A stretch of DNA of 29,240 bases from Deinococcus rhizophilus. GTDB taxonomy: Bacteria; Deinococcota; Deinococci; Deinococcales; Deinococcaceae. The notes under the pieces were generated by a model. That model saw nothing but the letters and a program-made list of their open reading frames with translations. It had not been told where the DNA came from and made no database searches. This document shows positions 11,679 through 21,910 of the stretch, piece by piece (within the stretch, counting starts at the first letter, position 1; each line of letters opens with the position of its first letter). The stretch covers positions 6,375-35,614 of the forward strand of contig NZ_JASNGB010000013.1 in NCBI RefSeq assembly GCF_030271215.1, read 5' to 3'. The position numbers were made by a program, and so were the translations under genes.

Positions 11679-12047
11679 ATGACGCCCCCTTCTGCCCCTC
11701 TGCCGCTCGCCCTGGAGAAGTACCGCGCCCCCGGCCCCGAACGCCTCAAGCTCTATGCCGCCCTCTTCGCCCTGCTGGTGCTGAGCGCCGTGCTGGGGCG
11801 CGGCCGTCCCGGTGACCTGGGAACCCGCGAAACCCTGCGCCGCAGCCCCTTCGCCCGCGTGATGTTCATGGATATCGGCGTGCTGAGCACCCTGGGGGCG
11901 CTGTACCTCGTGCTGAACGGGAAGACGGCGGTCCGGGTGCCCGCCGCCGTCGCCTCGCTCTTTGTCGGCAGTTTCGCCCTGCTGCCCGCCCTGGCCTGGG
12001 AGGACTGGCGGGCGATGGAGGAGGGCGAGGAGACGCCGGACCGCTAA
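11679..12047 (+). CDS. Small membrane protein, unknown function
   Basis: A 122-residue protein with three likely membrane segments (about 24-40, 62-80 and 85-106), a Pro-rich N-terminus and an acidic C-terminal tail (EDWRAMEEGEETPDR). The loop after the first segment is basic (GRGRPGDLGTRETLRR), so the N-terminus may face outward. No family is recognised. The start at 11679 is supported by the -10 box directly upstream. It is a single-gene unit that converges on der. Confidence 0.7.
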   Translation: MTPPSAPLPLALEKYRAPGPERLKLYAALFALLVLSAVLGRGRPGDLGTRETLRRSPFARVMFMDIGVLSTLGALYLVLNGKTAVRVPAAVASLFVGSFALLPALAWEDWRAMEEGEETPDR

Positions 12048-12085
12048 AAGCCGAGGGCCAGAGGTCTACTCCCCGGCCCTGACGC

Positions 12086-13411
<1,326 letters not shown>

Positions 13412-13591
13412 ATGGACGCTCCTTTCGGTGTCGCAACGTCTCCGGCGTCAGGAGAGGTCGCGCCGCTGCCCGCCGCCGGTCCTCAGGCTGGGCGGGCCAT
13501 AGGTGGAGAAGTCTAGCAGGGGGAGGTGAGGGGGAGGTGGCGTGGGACCCCTCCGCCCCTGCGGGGCACCTCTGCTGCGCAGCTTTACAAG

Positions 13592-13702
13592 TCCCCTTAA
13601 AAGGGAGGCTGTCGTGGGGAATGTTCCTCCAGTTCCCTGCGCTTCCAGGGCTCCCCTTGAGGGGACTCGTCTGAGCTGCTTGCAGAGCTGGCCGCGAAGC
13701 GG
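13592..13702. repeat. Cluster of short related palindromes
   Basis: Two similar palindromes of the form TCCCCTTxxxxGGGGA, 60 bases apart, followed by a small CCGCGAAGCGG hairpin. This resembles the small intergenic repeats known in Deinococcus genomes, but copy number cannot be judged from one window. Confidence 0.35.
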
Positions 13703-13787
13703 ACTGAGGGGTCGCAAGCTCAAGCCCCCCCACACGCCCCGGTTCCCCTTGACGAATCCTGCATACCGCGCGATGTTGGTCCTATCA

Positions 13788-13810
13788 CCGCCCGAAGAGG
13801 CGGCTTTTTT
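13788..13810 (+). terminator. Plus-strand intrinsic terminator with no upstream gene
   Basis: CCGCC (13788-13792) pairs with GGCGG (13799-13803) around CGAAGA, followed by C and six T. Transcription toward higher coordinates would end here, yet both flanking genes are on the minus strand. On the minus strand the A run precedes the stem, so it is a poor terminator for the ABC gene. Confidence 0.55.
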
Positions 13811-13819
13811 ATTGCCTGC

Positions 13820-15667
13820 TCAGTCCGCCCCCACCGCGTCCGGCTCCCCGCGCATGACGTCCCCCCCGGTGTACTGCCCCGCCTGAAGTCGCCACAGCTC
13901 GGCGTATTCGCCGCCCCGTGCGAGCAGTTCGGCGTGGGTGCCGTCCTCGATCAGCCGTCCGGCCTTCATTACCAGGATGCGGTCGGCCATCAGCACGCTG
14001 CCCAGGCGGTGGGTGATCAGCAGGGTGGTGCGGCCCCGCGCGAGCGCGGCGAAGGCGGCAAAGACCTCGCTCTCGCTGCGGGGGTCCAGCGCCGCCGTCG
14101 GCTCGTCGAGGATCAGCACGCGGGCATCGCGGTACAGCGCCCGCGCCGTCGCCAGCTTCTGCCACTGGCCGCCCGAGAGGTCCACCCCGCCGAACGCCTG
14201 CCCGATGCGGGTAGTCAGGCCGTCCGGCAGCCGGGGCAGGATGCCGCTCAGGCCGCTGGCGTCGGCGGTCTGCGACAGCTTCTCCCCGTCCTCGGGCCGC
14301 CCCAGCAGCACGTTGTCGCGCACGGTCCACTCGAAGCGGGCGAAATCCTGAAAGACGGCCGCGACCTGCGAGCGCCACGCGGTGAGGTCCACGCCCCGCA
14401 GGTCCACCTCCTCGCCGGGGGCACCCAGCCCGATCCGGCCCGAGGTCGGGTCATAGAAGCGCAGCAGCAGCTTGACCAGCGTGGTCTTGCCCGCCCCGTT
14501 CTCGCCCACGATGGCGACGACCTGCCCCTCGGGGATATGCAGCGTCACATGCTCCAGCACCGGCGGGAGGTCGCGGTAGCCGAAGCTCACGTCGTCCAGC
14601 CGCAGGTCCAGCCGGGTGGGGAGGGGCCGGGGCTGCGGCGGGGAGGCCACGCCGGGTTTGGCGTCCAGAAAGGCGTAGTACTTCTGGAACCACCGCAGGT
14701 GCTCGGTGCCCATCCCCAGGTACTCGGTCACGCTGCCCAGGCTGTCGCGCACCCCTGCGAGCGCCCCGATGACCAGCACGACCGTGCCCGCCGTGAGCTG
14801 CCCAGCCCCCGCCCGCGCCACCGCGTAGGCGAACAGGCCCGCCGTGACCGCCAGCGCGAGAACCTGCGCGGGGAGCAGGCCCAGCACCTGTTTGTTGCGC
14901 ATCCCGCGCATGACCCGCTGGTAGGCCAGCGCCCCGTCCACGTAGCGCCCGGTCAGGTAGGGCATCAGGTCGTAGAGGCGGACCTCCTTGGCGTACTCGT
15001 GCCGCAGGGCGACCCGCTGGTCGTAGGCGAGTTCGCGGGCCTCCTGGGTGCGCTGGATGGCGAGGCTCCAGCCCATCTCGCGCAGGCGAATCTGGGTGCG
15101 GGCGAGCGGAATCATGCCGATCACGACGACCAGGGGCACCCACCAGCCCACCGTCAGCAGCGCTCCCGCCACCCCCGCCACGCCGACCACCGCCTGCAAC
15201 AGTCCCAGCAGCGTCGCCGTGAGGTTCAGCGGCCGGAAGCGGGCCCCCGTCTGGAGCGTCTCCACGTCGTCGTGAAAGCGGGGGTCTTCCACCACGTCCA
15301 GTCCCGGCAGCGCCTGCATCTTGCGCATCAGGCCCGTGACCGTCTGCACCGTGAAGTGGTCGGTCGCGTACCCCTGCAGCACCGCCCGCCCCACCGCCGT
15401 CAGTTGCCCGATCAGCGCCGTGCCCGCCCACGCCACGGCCAGCAGCGTCAGGTTGGCCTCCCCACCGCCCGCGACCGCCGTGATGCCGTCCACCGTCCAC
15501 TTGCTCAGAAAGATGGTCGCGGCGGGCAGCAGCCCCTGCAGCACGACCATCAGCGCCATCAGCGAGACGATGCCCGGCGCACTCCGCACCAGCGAGGGCA
15601 CCGCCCGGCGCAGCACGGTCAGCAATTCGGAGGTGGGCACAGGGCCGGTCGCCGGGGGTTTTCGCAC
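13820..15667 (-). CDS. ABC exporter, fused permease and ATPase
   Basis: A 615-residue half-transporter. The N-terminal part (about 1-310) has the hydrophobic segments of an ABC exporter membrane domain; the C-terminal ATPase has Walker A GENGAGKTT, signature LSGGQWQKLATARAL, Walker B VLILDEPTAALD and the ITHRLG switch His. It probably works as a homodimer, since no partner half-transporter is adjacent. The substrate cannot be read from sequence. I chose the GTG at 15667 because TACACT lies 6 bases before it. A longer frame opens at 15754, but its extra 29 residues (with CPQCGTGH) cross the promoter box and look artefactual. Confidence 0.9.
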   Translation of the reverse strand: MRKPPATGPVPTSELLTVLRRAVPSLVRSAPGIVSLMALMVVLQGLLPAATIFLSKWTVDGITAVAGGGEANLTLLAVAWAGTALIGQLTAVGRAVLQGYATDHFTVQTVTGLMRKMQALPGLDVVEDPRFHDDVETLQTGARFRPLNLTATLLGLLQAVVGVAGVAGALLTVGWWVPLVVVIGMIPLARTQIRLREMGWSLAIQRTQEARELAYDQRVALRHEYAKEVRLYDLMPYLTGRYVDGALAYQRVMRGMRNKQVLGLLPAQVLALAVTAGLFAYAVARAGAGQLTAGTVVLVIGALAGVRDSLGSVTEYLGMGTEHLRWFQKYYAFLDAKPGVASPPQPRPLPTRLDLRLDDVSFGYRDLPPVLEHVTLHIPEGQVVAIVGENGAGKTTLVKLLLRFYDPTSGRIGLGAPGEEVDLRGVDLTAWRSQVAAVFQDFARFEWTVRDNVLLGRPEDGEKLSQTADASGLSGILPRLPDGLTTRIGQAFGGVDLSGGQWQKLATARALYRDARVLILDEPTAALDPRSESEVFAAFAALARGRTTLLITHRLGSVLMADRILVMKAGRLIEDGTHAELLARGGEYAELWRLQAGQYTGGDVMRGEPDAVGAD

Positions 15668-15673
15668 CCGCCG

Positions 15674-15679
15674 AGTGTA
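15674..15679 (-). promoter_or_regulatory. -10 box (TACACT), leaderless GTG start of ABC gene
   Basis: TACACT, then CGGCGG, then the GTG at 15667. The six-base gap matches the other leaderless starts in this window. Confidence 0.5.
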
Positions 15680-15759
15680 GGCAGCCCCGGCGGGGGCAAC
15701 CGTGGCCCACTGGACTCGTCTGCGGACGTGGCCCGTGCCACACTGGGGGCACACAGGAA

Positions 15760-15789
15760 AGCGCCGCCCCGTGGAAGTGGGGCGGCGCT
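15760..15789 (-). terminator. Terminator of the cytochrome c gene
   Basis: A perfect 11-bp stem (AGCGCCGCCCC / GGGGCGGCGCT) lies 12 bases past the stop. On the minus strand it is followed by TTCCTGTG. Confidence 0.75.
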
Positions 15790-15801
15790 CCGGCTTGAAG
15801 C

Positions 15802-16671
15802 TCAGTTCAGGGTCTTGATATAGGCGTGCAGGTCCACGATCTGCGCGTCACTGATCTGCGCCTCGGAGTAGCGGGGCATGGTGGGCGCGAGTTCGCGCTC
15901 GGGGGTCTTGCCCTCGCGCAGGGTGGTGGTGAACTGCGCCAGCGTCCAGCTCCCCGGGCCGTCGGCTTCCACCAGACTGGGGCCGAAGCCGCCCTGGCCG
16001 CCCGCACCGTGGCAGCCCGCGCAGTTGCTCGCGTAGATGGCCTGCCCGGCGCCTGCGTCGCCCGCCGAGTCGGTCTGTTCGCCGGTGATGGCTTCCTCGG
16101 CGGTGTTGCCCTCGCCGGTGTTCTTGGCGGTGGAGGAGCCGATCTCGCCGGTGGCGCGGGCCTCGTCGGCCTCGGCGGTGCCCAGCGGCGCGACGGTGGC
16201 CCCGGCGCCCGTCTGGTCGGAGGTGGAGACGGCGTCGGTGTTGGTCTCGCCTTCGCTGGTTTCCCCGGCAGCGGTGTCGGCCTCGGCCTGTGCCCCCTGC
16301 TCGGTGCCCGTCACGCCCTCCTCGGCCTCGTCACCGCTGTTCGTTCCGGTCGCGGCACTCTCTCCGCCTTCCCCCTCGGCAGCGGTCGCTTCACCCTCGC
16401 CGGTGCTGCCCGCGCTGCCCGCCTGACCCTCGCCTGTCCCTTCCGAGGACGCCACGTCCTCGGACTCGGAGCCGGTCGCGTCGGCGCTGGTCTGGTTCTC
16501 GCCCTGCGCGATGATGGTGCCTTCCGGCCCCGCCTCGGCCTCGCCCTGCGCCTGCCCCAGCCGGGGCGCCACGATCAGGAGCGCCACCCCCAGAATCAGG
16601 CCGAGCGTCACGCCCAGGACCCAGGACAGGACGTCGCCTGCCACCCATCTCTGCTGCCTCGTTCGCTTCAT
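15802..16671 (-). CDS. Membrane-anchored c-type cytochrome with long acidic linker
   Basis: A 289-residue protein. An N-terminal basic stretch and one membrane helix (about 11-33) act as an uncleaved anchor. Residues about 35-205 are low-complexity, built almost only from Gly, Glu, Ala, Ser and Thr. A single cytochrome c domain follows with CAGCH (Cys217, Cys220, His221) and Met265 in APTMPRY as the likely second iron ligand. Such cytochromes carry electrons on the outer face of the membrane. The linker would let the heme domain reach distant partners or cross a thick envelope; that is inference. The ATG at 16671 is supported by a -10 box (TATTCT) 7 bases upstream. It is a single-gene unit with its own terminator. 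Confidence 0.88.
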   Translation of the reverse strand: MKRTRQQRWVAGDVLSWVLGVTLGLILGVALLIVAPRLGQAQGEAEAGPEGTIIAQGENQTSADATGSESEDVASSEGTGEGQAGSAGSTGEGEATAAEGEGGESAATGTNSGDEAEEGVTGTEQGAQAEADTAAGETSEGETNTDAVSTSDQTGAGATVAPLGTAEADEARATGEIGSSTAKNTGEGNTAEEAITGEQTDSAGDAGAGQAIYASNCAGCHGAGGQGGFGPSLVEADGPGSWTLAQFTTTLREGKTPERELAPTMPRYSEAQISDAQIVDLHAYIKTLN

Positions 16672-16678
16672 ACCGCCC

Positions 16679-16684
16679 AGAATA
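16679..16684 (-). promoter_or_regulatory. -10 box (TATTCT), leaderless start of cytochrome gene
   Basis: TATTCT is separated from the ATG at 16671 by GGGCGGT (7 bases). No Shine-Dalgarno is seen. Confidence 0.5.
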
Positions 16685-16732
16685 CGCCGGGGCCGGGGGG
16701 ACGTTGTGCTCCGGGGCTGCAATCGGACAGGG

Positions 16733-17113
16733 TCAGAGCAGGGGGTCAGGCGCCGCCTCCCGCCCGTCCTCCGGCGGCCACCACTGCACCCGGGACAGGT
16801 CGCAGCGGCCCGATGGGTCAAACGTCACGCCCTCGGCCTCCAGCAGCCGCTCCTGCACGTCCCCGAAGCCGAGTTTGTGGGTGCTGACCTTGCCCTGCGC
16901 GTTGATGACCCGTTGCCAGGGCAGGTCGCTCCCCCCGCCCTGCGCCTGTCCCGCGAGGCTGCCCAGCACGGAGCCCGCCAGCCGCGCACCGCCGGGGCCG
17001 GGGCGTCCGGCGAGGAGGGCCAGCTGGCCGTAGGTCATCACGCGGCCGGGGGGAATGCGGGCGACGAGGGCGAGGACCTGTTCGCGGAAGGTCGCGTCGG
17101 GGGAGAGGGGCAT
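16733..17113 (-). CDS. Alkyltransferase-like protein (ATL)
   Basis: A 126-residue relative of O6-alkylguanine-DNA alkyltransferase. In the PCHR active-site motif the acceptor Cys is replaced by Trp66 (LPWQRVINAQGKVS), which defines the ATL group. The other family features are kept: Tyr28 in MTYGQLALLAG and the Arg44 finger in GARLAGSVLG. ATLs cannot remove the alkyl group; they bind O6-alkylguanine, flip the base and hand the site to nucleotide excision repair. The ATG at 17113 is preferred over a longer start at 17167, because TACCCT lies 6 bases upstream and the extra residues are not conserved-looking. Confidence 0.9.
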   Translation of the reverse strand: MPLSPDATFREQVLALVARIPPGRVMTYGQLALLAGRPGPGGARLAGSVLGSLAGQAQGGGSDLPWQRVINAQGKVSTHKLGFGDVQERLLEAEGVTFDPSGRCDLSRVQWWPPEDGREAAPDPLL

Positions 17114-17119
17114 GGGGAC

Positions 17120-17125
17120 AGGGTA
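17120..17125 (-). promoter_or_regulatory. -10 box (TACCCT), leaderless start of ATL gene
   Basis: TACCCT, then GTCCCC, then the ATG at 17113. The layout is nearly identical to the CNT gene (TACCCT, GTGCCC, ATG). Confidence 0.5.
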
Positions 17126-17167
17126 AGGGGCGGGGGGTCTAGGGTGCGGTTTGACCCCCACCCCCAC

Positions 17168-18403
17168 TCACCCGATCAGCATCCCCGCCAGCGTCCCGCT
17201 CAGCAGGTTCGCCAGCATGCCCGCTGCCACCGCCCGCAGCCCGAGCTGGGCGATGTCGCCCCGGCGCGAGGGCGCGATGCTGCCCAGGCCGCCCAGCAGG
17301 ATGGCGAGGCTCGACAGGTTGGCAAAGCCGCACAGGGCAAAGGTGATGATGGCCTCCACCTTGGGCGAGAAGCTGCCCTCTTTCAGGGCGTCGGCGAACT
17401 CGACAAAGGCCACGAACTCGTTGGTGACGAGCTTCTGGCCGATAAAGCTGCCTGCCGTGACCGCCTCGCTCCAGGGCACGCCCATCACGAAGGCGAGGGG
17501 CGCGAACAGTGAACCCAGCAGCAGTTGCACGGTCAGGTCGGGAAAGCCGAACACGCCGCCCAGCGCTCCCAACAGGGTATTGAGCAGCGCGATCAGCCCG
17601 ATAAAGGCGATCAGCATGGCGCCCACGTTCAGCGCCAGCCCCAGCCCTGCCGAGGCGCCCCGCGCCGCCGCGTCGATGGCGTTGACCGGGCGGCCCTCGG
17701 GGTCCTCGGGCACCTCGCCCTTGTAGTTCTGGGGCGTGTCCTGTTCCGGCAGCATCAGCTTGGCCATCAGCAGCCCGGCGGGAGCGGCCATGAAGGAGGC
17801 GGCGATCAGGTAGTCGAGTCGGATGCCCAGCAGCGAGTAGCCCACCAGCACGCTGCCCGCCACGCTGGCGAGGCCGCCCACCATCACCGCGAACAGCTCC
17901 GAGCGGGTCATGCGCTCGATGTAAGGCCGCACGACCAGCGGCGCCTCGGTCTGCCCCACGAAGATGTTGGCGGTGGCCGAGAGGCTCTCGCCCCGGCTGG
18001 TGCCCAGCAGCTTGCTCAGGCCGCCCCCCAGCACCCGCACGACCGCCTGCATCACCCCGAGGTGATAGAGCACCGCGATCAGCGCACTGAAAAACACGAT
18101 CACCGGCAGCACCCCGAAGGCGAAGATGAACCCCGCCCCCTCCAGCGCCCCGCTCGTCAGGTTGCCGAAGACGAAGTTGATGCCCTCCTGCGCGTTGCCG
18201 ATCACCGCCTGCACGCCGTTCGACACCGTGTCGAGCGCCCGGCGTCCCAGCGGCCAGCGCAGCACGATCAGCGCGAAGGCGATCTGGAGGGCCAGCGCCC
18301 CCAGCACGGTGCGCCAGTTCACCCGGCGGCGGTCGGTGCTCAGCAGGAGTCCCAGCCCCAGCAGTACGGCCATCCCGCCCAGCCCCCACAGAATGTCGGT
18401 CAT
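17168..18403 (-). CDS. Concentrative nucleoside transporter (CNT/NupC family)
   Basis: Takes up nucleosides driven by a proton or sodium gradient. The 411-residue protein has many membrane segments and the CNT signatures [23 protein letters not shown] and [14 protein letters not shown], which line the nucleoside site. The family usually has about 400 residues, so it is full length. I chose the ATG at 18403, not the GTG at 18409, because TACCCT ends at 18410, directly against the GTG and six bases from the ATG. The gene is a separate unit from the ATL gene, whose own -10 box lies in the 54-base gap. Specificity for purines or pyrimidines cannot be read here. Confidence 0.93.
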   Translation of the reverse strand: MTDILWGLGGMAVLLGLGLLLSTDRRRVNWRTVLGALALQIAFALIVLRWPLGRRALDTVSNGVQAVIGNAQEGINFVFGNLTSGALEGAGFIFAFGVLPVIVFFSALIAVLYHLGVMQAVVRVLGGGLSKLLGTSRGESLSATANIFVGQTEAPLVVRPYIERMTRSELFAVMVGGLASVAGSVLVGYSLLGIRLDYLIAASFMAAPAGLLMAKLMLPEQDTPQNYKGEVPEDPEGRPVNAIDAAARGASAGLGLALNVGAMLIAFIGLIALLNTLLGALGGVFGFPDLTVQLLLGSLFAPLAFVMGVPWSEAVTAGSFIGQKLVTNEFVAFVEFADALKEGSFSPKVEAIITFALCGFANLSSLAILLGGLGSIAPSRRGDIAQLGLRAVAAGMLANLLSGTLAGMLIG

Positions 18404-18409
18404 GGGCAC

Positions 18410-18415
18410 AGGGTA
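18410..18415 (-). promoter_or_regulatory. -10 box (TACCCT), leaderless start of CNT gene
   Basis: TACCCT, then GTGCCC, then the ATG at 18403. It decides the start codon, since the GTG would lie inside the spacer. Confidence 0.5.
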
Positions 18416-18467
18416 GGGGGCGGGGGTGAGGCCGTGGCCCCGGGGGGGACGGGCCGTCCCTTTACGG

Positions 18468-19352
18468 TCAGCCGCCCGCCCGCAGCATTTCCTCGCCGGG
18501 GCGGGGGCCGAAGCGCAGCGGCGCGTGCCCCGGCACGGCGAGCGCGGCGAACTCGCTCAGCCCCAGGCGGTCGGGCGCTTCGAGGTGGTAGCGGAAGTTC
18601 CACAGGTAATGCTGCACCACCCGCCCCGGCAGCCCCAGCTTGAGGGCGTGCCGCTTGGATACGTCCGCGAGGTGCCCCAGCCCCTGCCGCCGCGCCTCCC
18701 GCATCGCCTGGAGCAGGGCGGGGGGCGGCGGGTTCTCCCTGCGGTAGGCCCACACCGCGAACACGAAGGGATGCCCGGTGAGCGCGAACCACTCCTGCGC
18801 GAGATCGGTCACGGTGACTCCCCGCGCCGCATTCGGCAGCGCCGTCATGCTGCCCCCCGGCGTCAGCGGCCCGGCCACCCCGTACCACTCGCGCAGGGCG
18901 CTGTCCCCGATGCGCAGCACCCCGTCGTACCCGGAAGCCAGCAACTCCTCGGCCTCGCCCTCGGCCCGCTCCAGCCTGGGCGAGAGGCCGCGCCCGCGCA
19001 GCAGCACCTCCAGCAGCGCCACGCTCATGGCCGACTGGGCGGTCAGGGCGACCCGCCGCAGCTCCTCCAGCGGCCAGGTGTGAAAGAGATTCACCGAATA
19101 CACCGCGCCCAGCACCGCCACGCTGAAGTCGGGCAGGGCTTCGAGTCGGTCGGCATTGCGGATGAACTCCACCGCGCTGATGTTGGCGATGTCCACCCGG
19201 CCCGAGAGCAGGGCCGAGTTCATCTCGGTGGGCACCCCCGTGATCGCCGTGACCCCGGGCGGCAGCCTCAGGGGGTCGAGGATGGGGGCGACGTTGGTGT
19301 AGTGAATCCATCCGGCGCGGTAGGGGGGTGTCGTGCGCTCGTGTCCCGGCAT
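18468..19352 (-). CDS. mqnA: Chorismate dehydratase (menaquinone, futalosine pathway)
   Basis: Converts chorismate to 3-[(1-carboxyvinyl)oxy]benzoate, the first step of futalosine-dependent menaquinone synthesis. The 294-residue protein has the family opening [12 protein letters not shown], the [23 protein letters not shown] ligand-binding segment seen in two parts, and the typical periplasmic-binding-protein fold pattern, with [13 protein letters not shown]. The last gene of the operon, it follows a small membrane protein. The ATG at 19352 is preferred: AGGTGG lies 5 bases before it, and the alternative GTG at 19358 overlaps the previous stop as GTGA. Either start couples translation to the upstream gene. 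Confidence 0.93.
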   Translation of the reverse strand: MPGHERTTPPYRAGWIHYTNVAPILDPLRLPPGVTAITGVPTEMNSALLSGRVDIANISAVEFIRNADRLEALPDFSVAVLGAVYSVNLFHTWPLEELRRVALTAQSAMSVALLEVLLRGRGLSPRLERAEGEAEELLASGYDGVLRIGDSALREWYGVAGPLTPGGSMTALPNAARGVTVTDLAQEWFALTGHPFVFAVWAYRRENPPPPALLQAMREARRQGLGHLADVSKRHALKLGLPGRVVQHYLWNFRYHLEAPDRLGLSEFAALAVPGHAPLRFGPRPGEEMLRAGG

Positions 19353-19354
19353 GG

Positions 19355-19654
19355 TCACCACCTCGGCTCGCGGGGCGGACGACTCGCCCGAGCATGCAGC
19401 ACCAGACCTGCCAGGAGACTGATGCCAGCCAGCGCGTAGAGCGGGAGCGACGGCTGGGTGGGAAAGGGCAGAGTTCCGGCGAAGGCGGCGTCACGCGGCA
19501 GGAGGCCCAGTGAGGAGGCCAGCTTCAGCCAGGAATACTGAAGGTTGCTGCTGCCCACGAAAGCGCCCGACAGCGCGAACGCGGCGGAGGCTCCAGACAG
19601 GGCGGCGGTCCAGACGTTCAGTCCGCTGGGGCCTTGAATTTCCTGCGCTCTCAC
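19355..19654 (-). CDS. Small membrane protein inside the mqn operon
   Basis: A 99-residue protein starting at a GTG that overlaps the stop of the SnoaL-like gene (GTGA). It has two likely membrane segments (about 14-34 and 71-88) joined by a loop containing FVGSSNLQYSWLKLASSLG and a Pro-rich stretch; the C-terminus is basic (HARASRPPREPRW). I do not recognise the family. The tight overlaps on both sides say it is translated with mqnE and mqnA. A role close to quinone at the membrane is a reasonable guess from position only. Confidence 0.6.
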   Translation of the reverse strand: MRAQEIQGPSGLNVWTAALSGASAAFALSGAFVGSSNLQYSWLKLASSLGLLPRDAAFAGTLPFPTQPSLPLYALAGISLLAGLVLHARASRPPREPRW

Positions 19655-20001
19655 GGCACCACCTGCACGCCCACCGCCCGCCACTCGCCCCCTCGCCGGG
19701 CATACACCCGGAAAAAGCTCTGGACGCGTGAGCCGTTCGCGTACAGCGTGCCGCGCGTGAATCCCGTCTCCCCGTGTACCCGCGCCGCGTGGCGCTCGAA
19801 CATCAGCGTGACGGGCGGGTTGTGCCGCATCCCCTCCAGCAGCTCGGCCTTGAACACCGCCCGGCCGTCGGGGAAGAAGCCCACCCAGTCGTCGGCCAGC
19901 ACCGCCGCCATCGCATCCGGATCGCGGCGGTGGTAGGCGGCGTTCCAGGCGTCGTCGAGCCTCAGCACGGCGTCGAGGCCGTCCACGTCGGAACTGCCCA
20001 C
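19651..20001 (-). CDS. SnoaL-like / NTF2-fold protein (DUF4440 type)
   Basis: A 116-residue protein with the pattern of the small NTF2-like fold: an N-terminal helix (LDAVLRLDDAWNAAYHRRD), then DWVGFFPDG and a set of beta strands (VTLMFERHAARVHGETGF, FFRVYARRGGEWRAVGVQ). Members include enzymes and binding proteins, and no catalytic residues single out an activity here. The GTG start at 20001 is directly next to the mqnE stop (TAAGTG), with no gap. It is the second gene of the operon. A function in futalosine metabolism is possible but not shown. Confidence 0.75.
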   Translation of the reverse strand: MGSSDVDGLDAVLRLDDAWNAAYHRRDPDAMAAVLADDWVGFFPDGRAVFKAELLEGMRHNPPVTLMFERHAARVHGETGFTRGTLYANGSRVQSFFRVYARRGGEWRAVGVQVVP

Positions 20002-21141
<1,140 letters not shown>

Positions 21142-21183
21142 GTTACGCCCGGCGGGGCTGGGGAAGTGTCCCTGAGACGGGAA

Positions 21184-21840
21184 TCAGCAGGAGCGGCGGG
21201 CGGGGGCGGCACCGAAGCCGGGGTAGAGGTCCGAGAGCTGCCGGTAAAATTCGGACCCCTGGCCGTCCACGTCGAGCAGATACAGCCGCAGGGTGCCCGG
21301 CTCGCCCGGCTCATGCTGGTGCAGGTGCACCCGGCCCGCCTCCAGCCGCGTCACGTACTCGCGCAGGAAGGCGTCGAGCGAGTCGGCCAGGACGTACTTG
21401 CCGTTCTCGTCGCGCCCAAAGGTGATGACCTGCCCGGCCTCGCCGGAAGGGCCGGGGTCAAGGTCCACCCCGACCGAGTTGCCGCCCCAGTCCTTCAAAA
21501 AGGCGATCCAGCCGGGGTTGGTGTACTGCGTTTTGATGGCGCCCGGCGGATGCGAGGTGTGGCCTGCCGTCTCCTGAGACTCGTCCAACCCGCGCCACCT
21601 TTCCCACTCGCCCTGCACGCGGCCGAGCGGCAGAAAGCTCAGGCCAAGGGCGTGGCCCCAGTCGGCGTGGGTCCGGTACAGCGTCCGGTACGCCTGCGGC
21701 AGCTGCCGCCCGATATGGGCTTCCAGTGCGTCCAAGTCGGTATCGGTCGCGCCCGGCGTCAACCCGGCATGAATCGCCGGAGCGTGCGCGGCCAGCCACG
21801 CTTCCAGTTGGGCGAGAGTTGAAAGGAGGTCGGAATCCAT
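21184..21840 (-). CDS. SMI1/KNR4 family protein
   Basis: A 218-residue protein with the SMI1/KNR4 pattern: DLDALEAHIGRQLPQAYRTLY near the N-terminus, LGLSFLPLGRV, then WIAFLKDWGGNSVGVDLDPG and QVITFGRDENGKYVLADSL. In bacteria these domains occur in polymorphic-toxin immunity proteins and in lone regulators. No toxin gene is adjacent, so immunity is not supported; a housekeeping or binding role is equally possible. The ATG at 21840 is supported by TACGGT 6 bases upstream and by the domain start, and an open frame to 22071 upstream is antisense-like noise. Confidence 0.87.
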   Translation of the reverse strand: MDSDLLSTLAQLEAWLAAHAPAIHAGLTPGATDTDLDALEAHIGRQLPQAYRTLYRTHADWGHALGLSFLPLGRVQGEWERWRGLDESQETAGHTSHPPGAIKTQYTNPGWIAFLKDWGGNSVGVDLDPGPSGEAGQVITFGRDENGKYVLADSLDAFLREYVTRLEAGRVHLHQHEPGEPGTLRLYLLDVDGQGSEFYRQLSDLYPGFGAAPARRSC

Positions 21841-21846
21841 GCCCCC

Positions 21847-21852
21847 ACCGTA
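21847..21852 (-). promoter_or_regulatory. -10 box (TACGGT), leaderless start of SMI1 gene
   Basis: TACGGT, then GGGGGC, then the ATG at 21840. Confidence 0.45.
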
Positions 21853-21910
21853 GCCCAGCAAAAAGGGCAGAGGCGCACCGGCTCTCTGCCCGCCCGCTTT
21901 CTGCGCGGTC

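Larger units (their letters stand above)
13412..13819. other. Gene-free interval with palindromes
   Basis: 408 bases without a convincing gene. It holds the der upstream region (to about 13450), then a palindrome-rich block: TCCCCTTAAAAGGGA at 13592-13606, the related TCCCCTTGAGGGGA at 13652-13665, and CCGC-GAA-GCGG at 13692-13702. The last part carries a terminator-like hairpin at 13788-13810. The block looks like a dispersed intergenic repeat, but this needs a genome search. The frames that stay open here have no family resemblance or start signals. Confidence 0.5.

Noticed and set aside
13749..13777. Promoter TTGACG with GATGTT for a small RNA
   Set aside because: The -10 is poor (3 of 6), and the transcript would be only about 25 bases before the terminator at 13788-13810.
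15668..15754. N-terminal CxxC extension of the ABC exporter
   Set aside because: The added 29 residues (CPQCGTGH and onward) read through the TACACT promoter box and have no counterpart in ABC exporters.
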